From NCBI GenBank assembly GCA_965247295.1, contig CBDFGQ010000007.1, positions 248,001 through 312,000 on the forward strand: DNA of 64,000 nucleotides, written 5' to 3'. Source of the stretch: CBDFGQ01 sp965247295 (GTDB lineage Bacteria; Chloroflexota; Dehalococcoidia; Lucifugimonadales; JAGWBF01). Within the stretch, counting starts at the first letter, position 1. The number at the start of each line of letters is the position of its first letter. The notes beneath the pieces are model-generated. The model ran no database searches and was not told the origin of the DNA. It saw only the letters and a program-made list of their open reading frames with translations. This document shows, in pieces, positions 8,618-17,382 of the stretch. The translations under genes were made by a program, and so were the position numbers.

Positions 8618-9370
8618 TTAGAGGCCATCCGCATTCCAGGTCATCAGCTCCCTCACCCGCTCCAGGTCCGAGGGCACGTCAACGGCTTGGGGCCGGTAAT
8701 CAACTTCCACCGCAAGAATCCCCATACCAGCCTCTAGCAGGCGGAGTTGCTCCAGCTTCTCCGCCGTTTCAAGCCGGCCCTGGGGCATCCCGAGGTACTC
8801 CACCAGTACCCCCCGTCGGTAGGCATACACTCCCACATGTCCCCAGAAGGTAGCGCTGTCGAGCCACCGCTCGGTCCCTATGTCCCGGACGTAAGGGATG
8901 GGGCTGCGGGAGAAGTAGAGGGCGCTGCCGTCGGAGGCCCTCACCACCTTGACCACGTTCGGGTTGTTCAACTCCTCGACGGAGCCGATCCGGAACACGG
9001 GGGTCGCCACTTGGGCCTCGCTGTCCTCCAAGGCGGCCACTAGACTATCCACCACCGTCCCGGCGATCAGTGGCTCGTCCGCCTGCACGTTAACGATAAT
9101 GTCGGCATCCAGTGCGTCTACCACGGAGGCTATTCGGTCTGTGCCCGAGGGGCAGTCCTCCGAGGTCATCAGGGCATGGGCTCCCCAGGAGGACGCGGCC
9201 TCCAGCACCTCCTGGCTGTCGGTGAGGACCCAGACCGAGGAGACGCTACGGGCACTGGATACCCTCTGGTATACGTGCCACAGCATGGGCATGCCGTGGA
9301 TGTCGGCCAGGACCTTCCTGGGAAACCTTGTTGACCTCAATCGGGCCGGTATGGCGACGACTGCTGACAT
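8618..9370 (-). CDS. kdsB: 3-deoxy-manno-octulosonate cytidylyltransferase
   Basis: A 250-residue CMP-Kdo synthetase. It begins with the nucleotide-binding loop IPARLRSTRFPRKVLADI, followed by NVQADEPLI with the Mg-binding aspartate and by the PYVRD and HVGVYAYRR segments typical of KdsB. It activates Kdo by transfer of CMP from CTP. It is the third member of a contiguous kdsB-kdsA-kdsC block in transcription order. CMP-Kdo made here could be used by one of the glycosyltransferases in the locus, since no WaaA homologue is visible. Confidence 0.93.
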   Translation of the reverse strand: MSAVVAIPARLRSTRFPRKVLADIHGMPMLWHVYQRVSSARSVSSVWVLTDSQEVLEAASSWGAHALMTSEDCPSGTDRIASVVDALDADIIVNVQADEPLIAGTVVDSLVAALEDSEAQVATPVFRIGSVEELNNPNVVKVVRASDGSALYFSRSPIPYVRDIGTERWLDSATFWGHVGVYAYRRGVLVEYLGMPQGRLETAEKLEQLRLLEAGMGILAVEVDYRPQAVDVPSDLERVRELMTWNADGL

Positions 9371-9379
9371 AGACTCACC

Positions 9380-10678
9380 CTAGTCCAGCAAACCCTGGTT
9401 CTGTCGGAGGAATTCACCACCGACATGGGGCAGAAGGTGGCCGTGGGAACCATCAAGCTTGACCGCTGACCAGAAGCGCCGTTGCAACTCCTCATCCTCT
9501 GCCGTCGTCTGCCATCTCCCATCAAGCCTCTCGTCCATCTCGACGACCAGGGCGGTGATCTCCTGAGGACTGTTTTCTAAAACGTCTATCCCGGCCTGTT
9601 CATACTGTTCGGCTCTTGAATAACTCCCTGCCCCCGACTCGATTATCTCGCGGAAGGTCAGGAACCGGCCCATCTCACGGGACCTCAGCTTCTTGGGGAT
9701 GAACGAGTCATTGGGACCCCAGGTAAGGGCATTCTGCAGAGGAATATGGTTCGCGCAGGCTATCGGCCGGCGGAAGCTGTTCGATACGCTGTCGAGCCCG
9801 GCGCTGGAACCGATGAAGAACCTGCACTTAGCGCTCAGGAATACGTCCAGGAAATCTGTCCTGCATCCGTTGGTGGCATAGTCAATTATTCGAGGGTTCC
9901 CAGTTCGTAGCGCCTCCTTGACTACAGACCCCATCCTGACGGCGAAATAGCCCCGATTCGCCAGCTCCTCGGCGGCCGGGACGTAGTTATGGACGCTTGT
10001 ATCGCGGTAGTCGTGGTATCCCCAGTGCTTGTCGGGATAGAGGGTTTCCAGATAGGCTGAGTCCCTGGCGTGGAAGCAGACAAAGCTGGACCCCTCGGGT
10101 ATCCCCATCTGCCGGAGTGCCTCGCTCCCCCGCGATTCCTCCTCGGGGTTGAACGAAAGGTGGACCGACGTACGGGAAAGTAGCTCGTGTATCTCGCTGA
10201 AGTGGTCCGCGTCCCTCTTAATAATATTGATTACGTGCCTTTGACCGCCCGGTATGCTTCGGTTAACCCTGTCTAGCCAGCGGGCGTAGCGATGTACATT
10301 AAGTGTGCGGTCGGCCATAACCTTTAGCTGCCGATTGCAAACCGGCTGCCGTTTGTAGTAAAAGAGGTCGACCGCTCCGGCCTCCTGTATCCCAGTGTCT
10401 CGCTGGCAGAGGTAGTATTCCGGGTCGTTGGCCAGATCTCCAATTCTGGCGCTGTGGAGCCCCCCAAAACGGACGAGGACAAGAGGCCGCAGGGCACGTA
10501 ACGCTAGTACCGGCACCACTGCCAGGCTTACTCCCAGGACCGTCAGGCTCTTTCTAAGCAGGACACCCGGCCCACCGGACCCTATTTGGATTAGCTGGTG
10601 CCGAATAGAGCGATACACCCAGGCTTGCCCTATCTTGAGCTGTCCCGGCCGCTGCAGTTTGCCCTGGCTGCTTACCAA
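9380..10678 (-). CDS. Putative glycosyltransferase, TIGR04372 family (paralogue 1)
   Basis: A 432-residue protein sharing with two others in this locus the motif FVCFHARDSAYL, a VRMGSV segment and a C-terminal FIGSSAGLDS region. These match the TIGR04372 group of putative glycosyltransferases seen in polysaccharide clusters. The N-terminal ~60 residues carry a hydrophobic, membrane-associated stretch. The start drawn here is a TTG without a clear ribosome site, so the true start may lie slightly downstream. Donor and acceptor sugars are unknown. It is transcribed just before kdsB, so a Kdo or nonulosonate donor is possible, but that is only proximity. Confidence 0.75.
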   Translation of the reverse strand: MVSSQGKLQRPGQLKIGQAWVYRSIRHQLIQIGSGGPGVLLRKSLTVLGVSLAVVPVLALRALRPLVLVRFGGLHSARIGDLANDPEYYLCQRDTGIQEAGAVDLFYYKRQPVCNRQLKVMADRTLNVHRYARWLDRVNRSIPGGQRHVINIIKRDADHFSEIHELLSRTSVHLSFNPEEESRGSEALRQMGIPEGSSFVCFHARDSAYLETLYPDKHWGYHDYRDTSVHNYVPAAEELANRGYFAVRMGSVVKEALRTGNPRIIDYATNGCRTDFLDVFLSAKCRFFIGSSAGLDSVSNSFRRPIACANHIPLQNALTWGPNDSFIPKKLRSREMGRFLTFREIIESGAGSYSRAEQYEQAGIDVLENSPQEITALVVEMDERLDGRWQTTAEDEELQRRFWSAVKLDGSHGHLLPHVGGEFLRQNQGLLD

Positions 10679-10742
10679 CTCTTAATACCCTCGTCGGAAC
10701 TCAGTGAAATGGACCTCGCGACGCCCGGTGTTCGTGACTACG

Positions 10743-11495
10743 TCAATTAGCAAATTGGTGGGACCTTATTACCTTAGCCGGCACCCCCACCGCGGTACTC
10801 CTGGGCGGGATGTCATCAATCACCACCGCCCCGGCGCCAATTATGGCGTCTTCCCCGATCTCGATGCGGTTGATGATTGTGGCCCCCGTGTGCACGTGAC
10901 AGCATTCCCAGAGGGTCACATTTCCTGCGGTGACCACACCAGGGTCCACCTGGCAGCATCGCTTCAGCACGTTGTGGTGGTCGATCTGTGCCCCTGTGTT
11001 GATCAGGACCCCAGCTTCGATTTCCGCCTTGTAGCCTATGATGCTTCCCGCGTTAACCCAGACCCCTGGCTCGACGGTGGCCCCCGGTAGGATTGTCACC
11101 GTGGGATGGATAGCTGAAACCAGCTCCAGGCTATCCTCACGGCAGGCGTCGATCTGGCGCAGCCGGTCCCGGTTGTCCGGCGTGAGCGGCAGGACTTTCC
11201 GGATTCCAAGGTTCTTGAGCCGCTCGACCCAGTGCGGTGAAACGATCAAGGGCTTGCCCTTGAAGGTGTTCGGTGTGGGAAACTCCGTCCGCTGGGAGAC
11301 GCGCTTCCTGTTCTCCGCCTCCACGTCCACCTTCAACGGTTCTGCCGATTCATGCACGAAGCAGGCTATGTGGAAGCCCGTTACCTCCTCGAACCAGGTC
11401 TCGATTTGCCCGGCAGAGCCATCGTGAAAGCCCAAGACGGCGACGGAATTGGAGTGTACTGGAATGTCGGGTCTCATATGATCGAACAGTGTCAC
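10743..11495 (-). CDS. Left-handed beta-helix acyltransferase (NeuD/PglD-like)
   Basis: The C-terminal ~130 residues of this 250-residue protein are hexapeptide repeats ([LIV]-G-x4 pattern: ILPGATVEPGVWVNAGSIIG and onward), ending GVPAKVI as in sugar O- and N-acetyltransferases. The motif IDHHNVL carries the likely general-base histidine. The N-terminal ~110 residues are an alpha/beta domain resembling the nucleotide-sugar-binding domain of NeuD/PglD proteins. It probably N-acetylates an amino sugar made by one of the aminotransferases of the locus. The MITE-like element lies just upstream of its start. Confidence 0.8.
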   Translation of the reverse strand: MTLFDHMRPDIPVHSNSVAVLGFHDGSAGQIETWFEEVTGFHIACFVHESAEPLKVDVEAENRKRVSQRTEFPTPNTFKGKPLIVSPHWVERLKNLGIRKVLPLTPDNRDRLRQIDACREDSLELVSAIHPTVTILPGATVEPGVWVNAGSIIGYKAEIEAGVLINTGAQIDHHNVLKRCCQVDPGVVTAGNVTLWECCHVHTGATIINRIEIGEDAIIGAGAVVIDDIPPRSTAVGVPAKVIRSHQFAN

Positions 11496-11502
11496 TGCCA
11501 GG

Positions 11503-11692
11503 TCTAGCAGGGTGCTGAAAAACTCCCCGACTAGTTCGATGGCCGCGAGGTGCCAACGAAAAGCGATAACAGTATCTTAGCGACGAACGAACACTGTAAA
11601 GACCCGTGCCAATGTCTATGCACATCGTCGGAACTTTTTCTTCCTCGCGACTGTCGCTTTCCGGAGACCCCCTTTTTCAGCAACCTGCTAGG
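11503..11692. mobile_element. MITE-like element with 20-bp terminal inverted repeats
   Basis: The arms at 11503-11522 and 11673-11692 match at 18 of 20 positions when one is reverse-complemented (core CTAGCAGG.TGCTGAAAAA). They enclose about 150 bases with no convincing reading frame. The whole fits the gap between the acetyltransferase and the aminotransferase genes. The arm sequence resembles ends of known IS families, but the family cannot be fixed here. The flanks GCCAGG and GCCTGG are similar but not an exact target duplication. A degraded IS is the alternative. Confidence 0.6.
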
Positions 11693-11733
11693 CCTGGATC
11701 GCTTCTGCCGTTCTCCTATTCCGATGACTGGCT

Positions 11734-12870
11734 TCATTGGCTGTAAACACGTAAGACCTCCAACACTCTGTCGATGTTCTCTAGGGGCTGCTCGGGTCCA
11801 CAGGGCAGGAACAGACCCCGCTCGCTGAAGACCCTTGAGTTGGGGTATTCACCGTCACTATTTAGGTGAGGCGATAGATCGATGTCTGGGAGGAAGGGCC
11901 GGGTCGAGATGCCCTGGAGGTCGAGAAAGTCCCTAAGCTCTTGCCTCTTCGTGCACAGCACTTCCACGTACAAGGGCACCTCACCCTGTGCGACCTTCAC
12001 GGGAATCAGCTGTAGGAATGGCAACCCGTACTCGCCCATGGCGGCCGCGTACTTGGAATAGACTGCCGTGGTGTGTTCAATTCGCTGCGGGGCGCGGCCT
12101 AGCTGAACAAGCCCAATGGAGGCAAGGATATCGGTGAACTTGAAATTGAACCCCATTTGCTCATAGCTGGCCCGGAAGGTATCGGCCACGCCATGGTTTC
12201 GGATTAGTTTCAGTTGTTCATACATTTTTGGGGACCTGGTTACCACAATGCCTCCCTGTCCCGTGGAGATCAACTTGGTCGCGCCCAGGGAGAAGCACCC
12301 CATGTCGGACTGAGTACCCAGGTAGCCGGCTGTACTTCTGGAAAAAAGTGCCTGGCAGGCATCTTCCACAACCCCCAACCCGTATTCCTCTGCGACTTCG
12401 TTGACCTGTTCCATCTCAACGGCACGCCCGTTTAGATGGACAGGCATAATCGCCCTGGTCCGGGAGGTGATCTTCTGCCTGATCTGCGAGACGTCCATTG
12501 TTGGAGTGTCGGGCAGGACGTCCACGGGTACCGCCTTCGCCCCAAGCAGCAGCGCGGCGTGGGCGGTGGCGATGAATGTGCGATTTGGGACTATTACCTC
12601 GTCGTCGCGCCCGATGCCCAGCGCCATAAGCGCCAGCAGTAGTGCCGTGCTCCCGCTGGTCGTGGCCACGGCGTAGGGTACCTCCAGCGCTTCGGCAAAT
12701 CGGGCCTCAAACTCGGCCGTCACGGGGCCCTGGCTGACGTGTTCATTCAGAATGGCAGCCCGGATCTGACTGATCTCTTCCTCGCCGAATGAAGTCCTCC
12801 ACCATGGGATCTTGGAAATCTTTATTGTTCCGGTCACGAGACTAAGCTCCGAAACGCGTTCGGTACGCAA
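11734..12870 (-). CDS. DegT/DnrJ/EryC1 sugar aminotransferase
   Basis: A 378-residue PLP-dependent aminotransferase acting on nucleotide keto-sugars. It has TTSGSTALLLAL near the phosphate site, VEDACQALF, and FSLGATKLISTGQGG with the PLP lysine. The protein differs clearly from the PseC-like enzyme and from the tandem pair at 27106-29327, so the locus contains at least four members of this family with probably different substrates. It overlaps the upstream NUDIX gene by about 29 bases. Confidence 0.88.
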   Translation of the reverse strand: MRTERVSELSLVTGTIKISKIPWWRTSFGEEEISQIRAAILNEHVSQGPVTAEFEARFAEALEVPYAVATTSGSTALLLALMALGIGRDDEVIVPNRTFIATAHAALLLGAKAVPVDVLPDTPTMDVSQIRQKITSRTRAIMPVHLNGRAVEMEQVNEVAEEYGLGVVEDACQALFSRSTAGYLGTQSDMGCFSLGATKLISTGQGGIVVTRSPKMYEQLKLIRNHGVADTFRASYEQMGFNFKFTDILASIGLVQLGRAPQRIEHTTAVYSKYAAAMGEYGLPFLQLIPVKVAQGEVPLYVEVLCTKRQELRDFLDLQGISTRPFLPDIDLSPHLNSDGEYPNSRVFSERGLFLPCGPEQPLENIDRVLEVLRVYSQ

Positions 12871-13450
12871 GCAGGCCTGCGATAGAAAAAGAGTCTACGA
12901 TCTTCCCCTCGAATATCATCTCAACACAGCTGTCCAGGGGGACCCAGGCACTACCGCTTACCTCCTGCAGGTGAATATTCTCCGTTTCACATTTCTCGGC
13001 AACCTGGTCCGAATAAAAAATGTGCGTAGGATTGTGACGGGTGTCGAGACCGGCGTGATAGAAGACCAAGGGGCGGGGATCGAGGCATCGCACGCCAGTC
13101 TCCTCCAGGCACTCCCTTACGGCGGCCACCTCGGGGGTCTCGCCATCGTCCACACGACCTCCTGGAAGTTCCCACGCCAGTCCGTCGATCAGCAGCCTGT
13201 ATTGCCGCACCAGTAGCACAGAATCTCGCACCACGGCTACAATGCCGGCACGCTGGCCCGTATCGGTAACGTAATACTCCTTGGTAAAATCTCCAAAATC
13301 GGCCTCTACGTGATAAACTTTCTGGTACGGATTCTCGTAGATGAGCCGACTGGGCCCGATTCTGGGCGCGTCTAGCTGCCCTACCCGGTCCGTAGGTCTC
13401 GGCAAGCCCGGGCCCGCATCAGTCGTAAGGTAGGTGTCGTGAGTTGCCAT
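12842..13450 (-). CDS. NUDIX hydrolase (ADP-ribose pyrophosphatase-like)
   Basis: A 202-residue protein with a complete Nudix box, GGRVDDGETPEVAAVRECLE followed by ETGV, fitting the GX5EX7REUXEEXGU pattern. The N-terminal half resembles ADP-ribose/NDP-sugar pyrophosphatases. It would hydrolyse a nucleoside diphosphate-linked compound, with Mg bound by the Nudix glutamates. In a polysaccharide locus it may remove stray NDP-sugars or control their pool, but the natural substrate cannot be told from sequence. Its 3' end overlaps the downstream aminotransferase start. Confidence 0.85.
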   Translation of the reverse strand: MATHDTYLTTDAGPGLPRPTDRVGQLDAPRIGPSRLIYENPYQKVYHVEADFGDFTKEYYVTDTGQRAGIVAVVRDSVLLVRQYRLLIDGLAWELPGGRVDDGETPEVAAVRECLEETGVRCLDPRPLVFYHAGLDTRHNPTHIFYSDQVAEKCETENIHLQEVSGSAWVPLDSCVEMIFEGKIVDSFSIAGLLAYRTRFGA

Positions 13451-13468
13451 AGCTTCCGGTCCTGTGGC

Positions 13469-14818
13469 CTAAGCCCTCGATATCTCGGCATGAGGGAACG
13501 GGGTAACTTCGCGTCTAAAGTAGCGCGCGGCGAAGGTCGCGGAGATTCTAGATTCGGCGGAGCGCACATTGGACCACCGGGGCTTCCCAACCCCTTCCTC
13601 CGGCGACCATATCGAGTCCAGCGCGTCGAGCCTGTACCGGTGGAACAACTCCTGCTCCGTGGTCATTGGGCCATCAAAGGAGTTGGTCTCCACGAGATGG
13701 AGCATCTCCCTGGCAGCCTCCAAGATATCCGCTGGGTCATTGGATATCCACTGGTAGCCCATTTCCTCAAATTTCACCGAGTCGTTCATAATGCGGATGC
13801 CGGGATGGAATACCTCCGGTAAATTCAAATACCTGCCGCTGTCTTTCTCGGCCATGTGCTTTAGAAGGACTATGGTATTGCTGCCTGGGAAACGTGCCGT
13901 AAATACCGGCCCCGGGAAATTAGTGATTAGCAGTGGTACGTTAAACGCGTGAGGGAATGAACCTGAAAAACCCGAAGTGCATCCCAAGACGAACCGGCAC
14001 CTAGATACTAGATACAGGTCCATGGGGAGGTTTTTGTCTTCAGAAAAGGCGTAATCGATGACCCCGTCGATGCCGTTTACTCTGGTCATAGATGGGTCGC
14101 CCATCCTGATAACCTTCCCGCCCTGCGCTGTGATGTATTCGATGGCCGGGAAGTAGTCGCGGATATCTACGTTACGGTGGTCCTCCTGGTTGTGGCTATA
14201 CTCTGAGGGAGCCTTGAGGGCATAGGCGCCCATGTCCCTGAGCCAGCCATGCTCGCGGGCATGGATGCACACGAACCAGTCGGAGGGCGAGACTCCCAGT
14301 TCCTTTAGCTTACTCTCAAGTACGCTTTCATGGGACTCTGGAATATGAAAGGCGACGTGCCCGCCGCGGTTAAGGATGTCGGTGTGGTCCAGAGTCGTGT
14401 AGCTGGTGAATCGGACGGTCGAGTTTAGACCCATGGGCCTGAATAACGCTTCTTGCACCTGCAACAGGCGCCAGACCTGCAACGTGGCGCTATAGAACAG
14501 CCCTTGCAGCCAGGCAGGAATCCAGACATAGCGGATCCGAGGGTTTAGTCCCCGGATAAATGAGTTGAATAGCGGATCTTTGGCCGTGTCCCACGGCCAA
14601 AAGGGCCAGGCCGAGATGACGATGACGGTCCTGCCGGTCTTGGTCTGTATGTTGTGAAGGACATGGAGGGTCTGGATGGCGTTGGTGTTCTGTCGCGGCA
14701 GCAAGAAGTAGAATACGGGAATCCACCGCCTGCCGTCCAGGTACCTCATGATGCGGACCAGGGCTGGGCCGGTCATTGCCCTCACGGCCCTCTTGTATAG
14801 GTGTTTCAGTCGATACAT
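13469..14818 (-). CDS. Putative glycosyltransferase, TIGR04372 family (paralogue 2)
   Basis: A 449-residue protein, the only one of the three paralogues with an apparently complete and normal N-terminus. Shared blocks with paralogue 3 include FRPMGLNSTVRF, WFVCIHAREHGWL, VIRMGDPSMTRV, DGVIDYAFSEDKNLPMDL and SRCRFVLGCTSGF. The C-terminus (EQELFHRYRLDALDSIW, SATFAARYF) is also shared with paralogue 3. This is the family tentatively assigned to glycosyl transfer in EPS clusters. A hydrophobic stretch near the N-terminus suggests membrane association. Specific sugar unknown. Confidence 0.78.
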   Translation of the reverse strand: MYRLKHLYKRAVRAMTGPALVRIMRYLDGRRWIPVFYFLLPRQNTNAIQTLHVLHNIQTKTGRTVIVISAWPFWPWDTAKDPLFNSFIRGLNPRIRYVWIPAWLQGLFYSATLQVWRLLQVQEALFRPMGLNSTVRFTSYTTLDHTDILNRGGHVAFHIPESHESVLESKLKELGVSPSDWFVCIHAREHGWLRDMGAYALKAPSEYSHNQEDHRNVDIRDYFPAIEYITAQGGKVIRMGDPSMTRVNGIDGVIDYAFSEDKNLPMDLYLVSRCRFVLGCTSGFSGSFPHAFNVPLLITNFPGPVFTARFPGSNTIVLLKHMAEKDSGRYLNLPEVFHPGIRIMNDSVKFEEMGYQWISNDPADILEAAREMLHLVETNSFDGPMTTEQELFHRYRLDALDSIWSPEEGVGKPRWSNVRSAESRISATFAARYFRREVTPFPHAEISRA

Positions 14819-14843
14819 CGGCTACATGTGATTCCAGCTGTCT

Positions 14844-16094
14844 TTATAGGGTTCCGTTCTCGTGTGCGGTGGGACTGAGGCCCTTGGTGAAGCAAATGTA
14901 ATGGCATGGTGTACCCCACAAGTTCCGCAGGTTGCTATTGCTATAAACGTGGATCAAGTTATCCGCGCTACCTGAACAGGCTGCCCGGTATAGCTGTTGG
15001 AGCTCCTCGTTGAACTCGGTCAAGATGGGGTCACCCAGGGAGGCAAGGTACCGGTCAAGCACGGGTGGGTAGGTGAAGAAATCTGCTGGATCGCCGGAAC
15101 CCGACAGCGTGTAGGCCGAAAGCCCCGCGACAAGCTCCACCACGGCCTGGGTTACATCTTCAGGCGCTGCCAGGGTGTCCCGGCCGGTAAAGGGCACTCC
15201 GGTAAGGAAGTAGGGGAACACCTGGGCCCATCCCTCCAGCAGGCGGGCGTGGCGCTCTCCGGGCGTGGGAACGTTCTTGTACCAGTTGAAGTGGTCTAGG
15301 CTGGCCCACCTGGGGGAAGAGGCATGGAACTCAAATCCCGCGGCCTCGGCCACCGGAAGGATCTCCGCATAGCTCCATAAGGAGGTGACGGATGTCACGC
15401 TGGAATTTACGAGGGCGTCCTTCCACCATGCCTCGAAGGGTCGCGAAACGTTTATCTTCCTGAACTCCTCGTAAAATAGCCGCCTGGCCAGGTCCAGGGA
15501 CGCTTCGCTGTGGATATCATCCACTCCTGATAGCTGACATGCCCGGCGCAGGAGCATCTGCCTGGTCATCTCAAGGAGTCCGCCGTGGCGGTCGTTGATG
15601 GTCATAACTGCCATTCCGCCGGGCGCGAGGAAACTGGCCAGCTTTCGTAGCATCTGATCACGGTCGGGCAGGGTGTAAAGGAACCCCTCGGCTATCACAA
15701 CATCGTACTGCCCCTCTGGGTTAAAGTCGCGGATGCCGTCCTGCACCAGTTCAACAATACGGTGTTCGAGGTGGAACTTCTCGAACAGCGCGCGCAACCT
15801 CGGCCACACCTGATCGTTGGGTTCTACCAGGGTCAGGTTGGCTCCCACAGCAGCCAGCACCAGGGCGTTCTCGCCCGAGTTGCAGCCGAATTCCACCACT
15901 CGGCGGTCCCGGAGCAGCGACAGGGGAATCCCCAGATGTCTCTGGTACAGATTGAGGCGCTTCTGGAAGTGGGACTCCCACGCCCTCTGGTCCTCAAGGG
16001 GAATAGGCACCGGATTGAATCGATGGTGCTGGTAATATTCCAGGACCGATGTGGGGGATGTCATATGTAGCTGCTCAGACTGTCGTCGCGCCAA
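14844..16094 (-). CDS. Class I SAM-dependent methyltransferase
   Basis: A 416-residue protein with the SAM-binding motif VVEFGCNSGENAL followed by LVEPND, typical of class I methyltransferases, then YDVVIAEGFLY at motif II/III. The C-terminal ~200 residues have no domain I recognise. The frame opens at a TTG (16094); ATG at 16064 (LHMTSPTSV) is an alternative start. It probably methylates a sugar or a glycan intermediate. The position next to a glycosyltransferase and a C-methyltransferase supports that but does not prove it. Confidence 0.78.
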   Translation of the reverse strand: MARRQSEQLHMTSPTSVLEYYQHHRFNPVPIPLEDQRAWESHFQKRLNLYQRHLGIPLSLLRDRRVVEFGCNSGENALVLAAVGANLTLVEPNDQVWPRLRALFEKFHLEHRIVELVQDGIRDFNPEGQYDVVIAEGFLYTLPDRDQMLRKLASFLAPGGMAVMTINDRHGGLLEMTRQMLLRRACQLSGVDDIHSEASLDLARRLFYEEFRKINVSRPFEAWWKDALVNSSVTSVTSLWSYAEILPVAEAAGFEFHASSPRWASLDHFNWYKNVPTPGERHARLLEGWAQVFPYFLTGVPFTGRDTLAAPEDVTQAVVELVAGLSAYTLSGSGDPADFFTYPPVLDRYLASLGDPILTEFNEELQQLYRAACSGSADNLIHVYSNSNLRNLWGTPCHYICFTKGLSPTAHENGTL

Positions 16095-16140
16095 GGGTAT
16101 ATCCTCTCTTAGTTCGCAGCATCGTATCTGGACGGAGCGA

Positions 16141-17382
16141 CTAAATGACCTGAAAATCGGGCAGGGGCAAGATGAAGTGTCCTCCCTGCTCCAGATAGGT
16201 CTGGTGCTTCTTCATAATGGGGTCGGCGTACCGCCAGGCGAGGATAACGAGGTAGTCAGGTCTCTTCTCGTAAATGGCCTGGGGGGACAACACCGGGATA
16301 TGATGCCCGGGACTGAACAGTCCCCACTTTGATGAGTCGTCGTCGATGAGGAAGCTGAGATCGTCGCTGATCCCGAAGTGATATATGAGGGTTGTCGGGC
16401 CCACGGCGGCGCCATACCCCGCAACGGCCTTCCCCTCTGCCTTGAGGTCGGACAGCAGGCTTTTCAGCTGAGCCTTCGCGGACTCTATCTTGTCGGCGAA
16501 CGCCAGAAAAGGCCCAGGGCGGTCTATGCCCACCCTCTCCTCCAGGGCGATCAGCTCGGCGACGGCGGGAGACACCTTCCGCGGTCCTCCCTCGTGCTGT
16601 ACGAAAGCCCTTATGGAGCCGCCCTTGATGGGGATGCGCTCTACGTCGATCAACTCCATGCCGTTGCTTCGGAAGAAGGGTTCCAGTGACCTCACCGACT
16701 CGTAACTGAGGTGTTCGTGGTAAATCACGTCTACAAGGGTCTTCTCAAGCATGTCTACAAGGTAGCCCGTTTCGAATATGAAGAGGCCGTCCTCATTGAG
16801 CAGGATGCGGATGCCGTTGACGATATCGTGCAGGTTGTCGATGTTGGCGAAGACCCTGTTGGCGGTGACAACCCTCGCGGGACCGTGCTCGTCCTTGATC
16901 TTATCGGCTAGCTCGGCGCTGAAGAGACTGGAGAGGGTTTTGACGCCTCCCTGATTGGCTATTTTGGCAACGTAGCGCGCCGGTTCGACCCCCAGCGCTC
17001 GCATACCCCGGCGTTGGAAGAACTTCAGCAAAGAGCCATCGTTGCTTCCGATATCGACTACCAGGGACCCGTCGGCCTGGCCGACGTAGTCTACTATCTT
17101 GTTGGCCAGCGCCTCCAGATGGTCGACAAGGCCCAGGGAGACCGAGGTAATCTCTATGGCTTCCCCAAACAGGACTTCAGGATTGACGATGTCGAGCAGT
17201 TGCGCATGGCCGCAGCTATGGCACAAGAACAGGTCGATCGGGTAGCACGGCTGGTCCTCCTCCATCCGTTGGGCCGGTACATATGCCGCGCCGATGGGAG
17301 TTGGCGCGAGCTTTACCACCAGCTCGAGCTCTCTCCCGCCGCACAGACGGCAGGTTTCCCGTCGGTGGACCAGGTCGGTCAT
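16141..17382 (-). CDS. NDP-sugar C-methyltransferase (zinc-binding, TylC3/EvaC-like)
   Basis: This 413-residue protein has the three-part layout of deoxysugar C-methyltransferases. An N-terminal zinc module has CRLCG at 11-15 and CHSCG near residue 55. The central SAM domain has VVDIGSNDGSLLKFF and IYHEHLSYES, and the latter contains the histidine pair used in catalysis. A C-terminal Rossmann-like domain has AGYGAAVGPTTL. It should add a methyl group at carbon 3 of a 4-keto NDP-deoxysugar, giving a branched sugar. Its start overlaps the SDR stop (TGATG), so the two are probably coupled. Confidence 0.85.
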   Translation of the reverse strand: MTDLVHRRETCRLCGGRELELVVKLAPTPIGAAYVPAQRMEEDQPCYPIDLFLCHSCGHAQLLDIVNPEVLFGEAIEITSVSLGLVDHLEALANKIVDYVGQADGSLVVDIGSNDGSLLKFFQRRGMRALGVEPARYVAKIANQGGVKTLSSLFSAELADKIKDEHGPARVVTANRVFANIDNLHDIVNGIRILLNEDGLFIFETGYLVDMLEKTLVDVIYHEHLSYESVRSLEPFFRSNGMELIDVERIPIKGGSIRAFVQHEGGPRKVSPAVAELIALEERVGIDRPGPFLAFADKIESAKAQLKSLLSDLKAEGKAVAGYGAAVGPTTLIYHFGISDDLSFLIDDDSSKWGLFSPGHHIPVLSPQAIYEKRPDYLVILAWRYADPIMKKHQTYLEQGGHFILPLPDFQVI

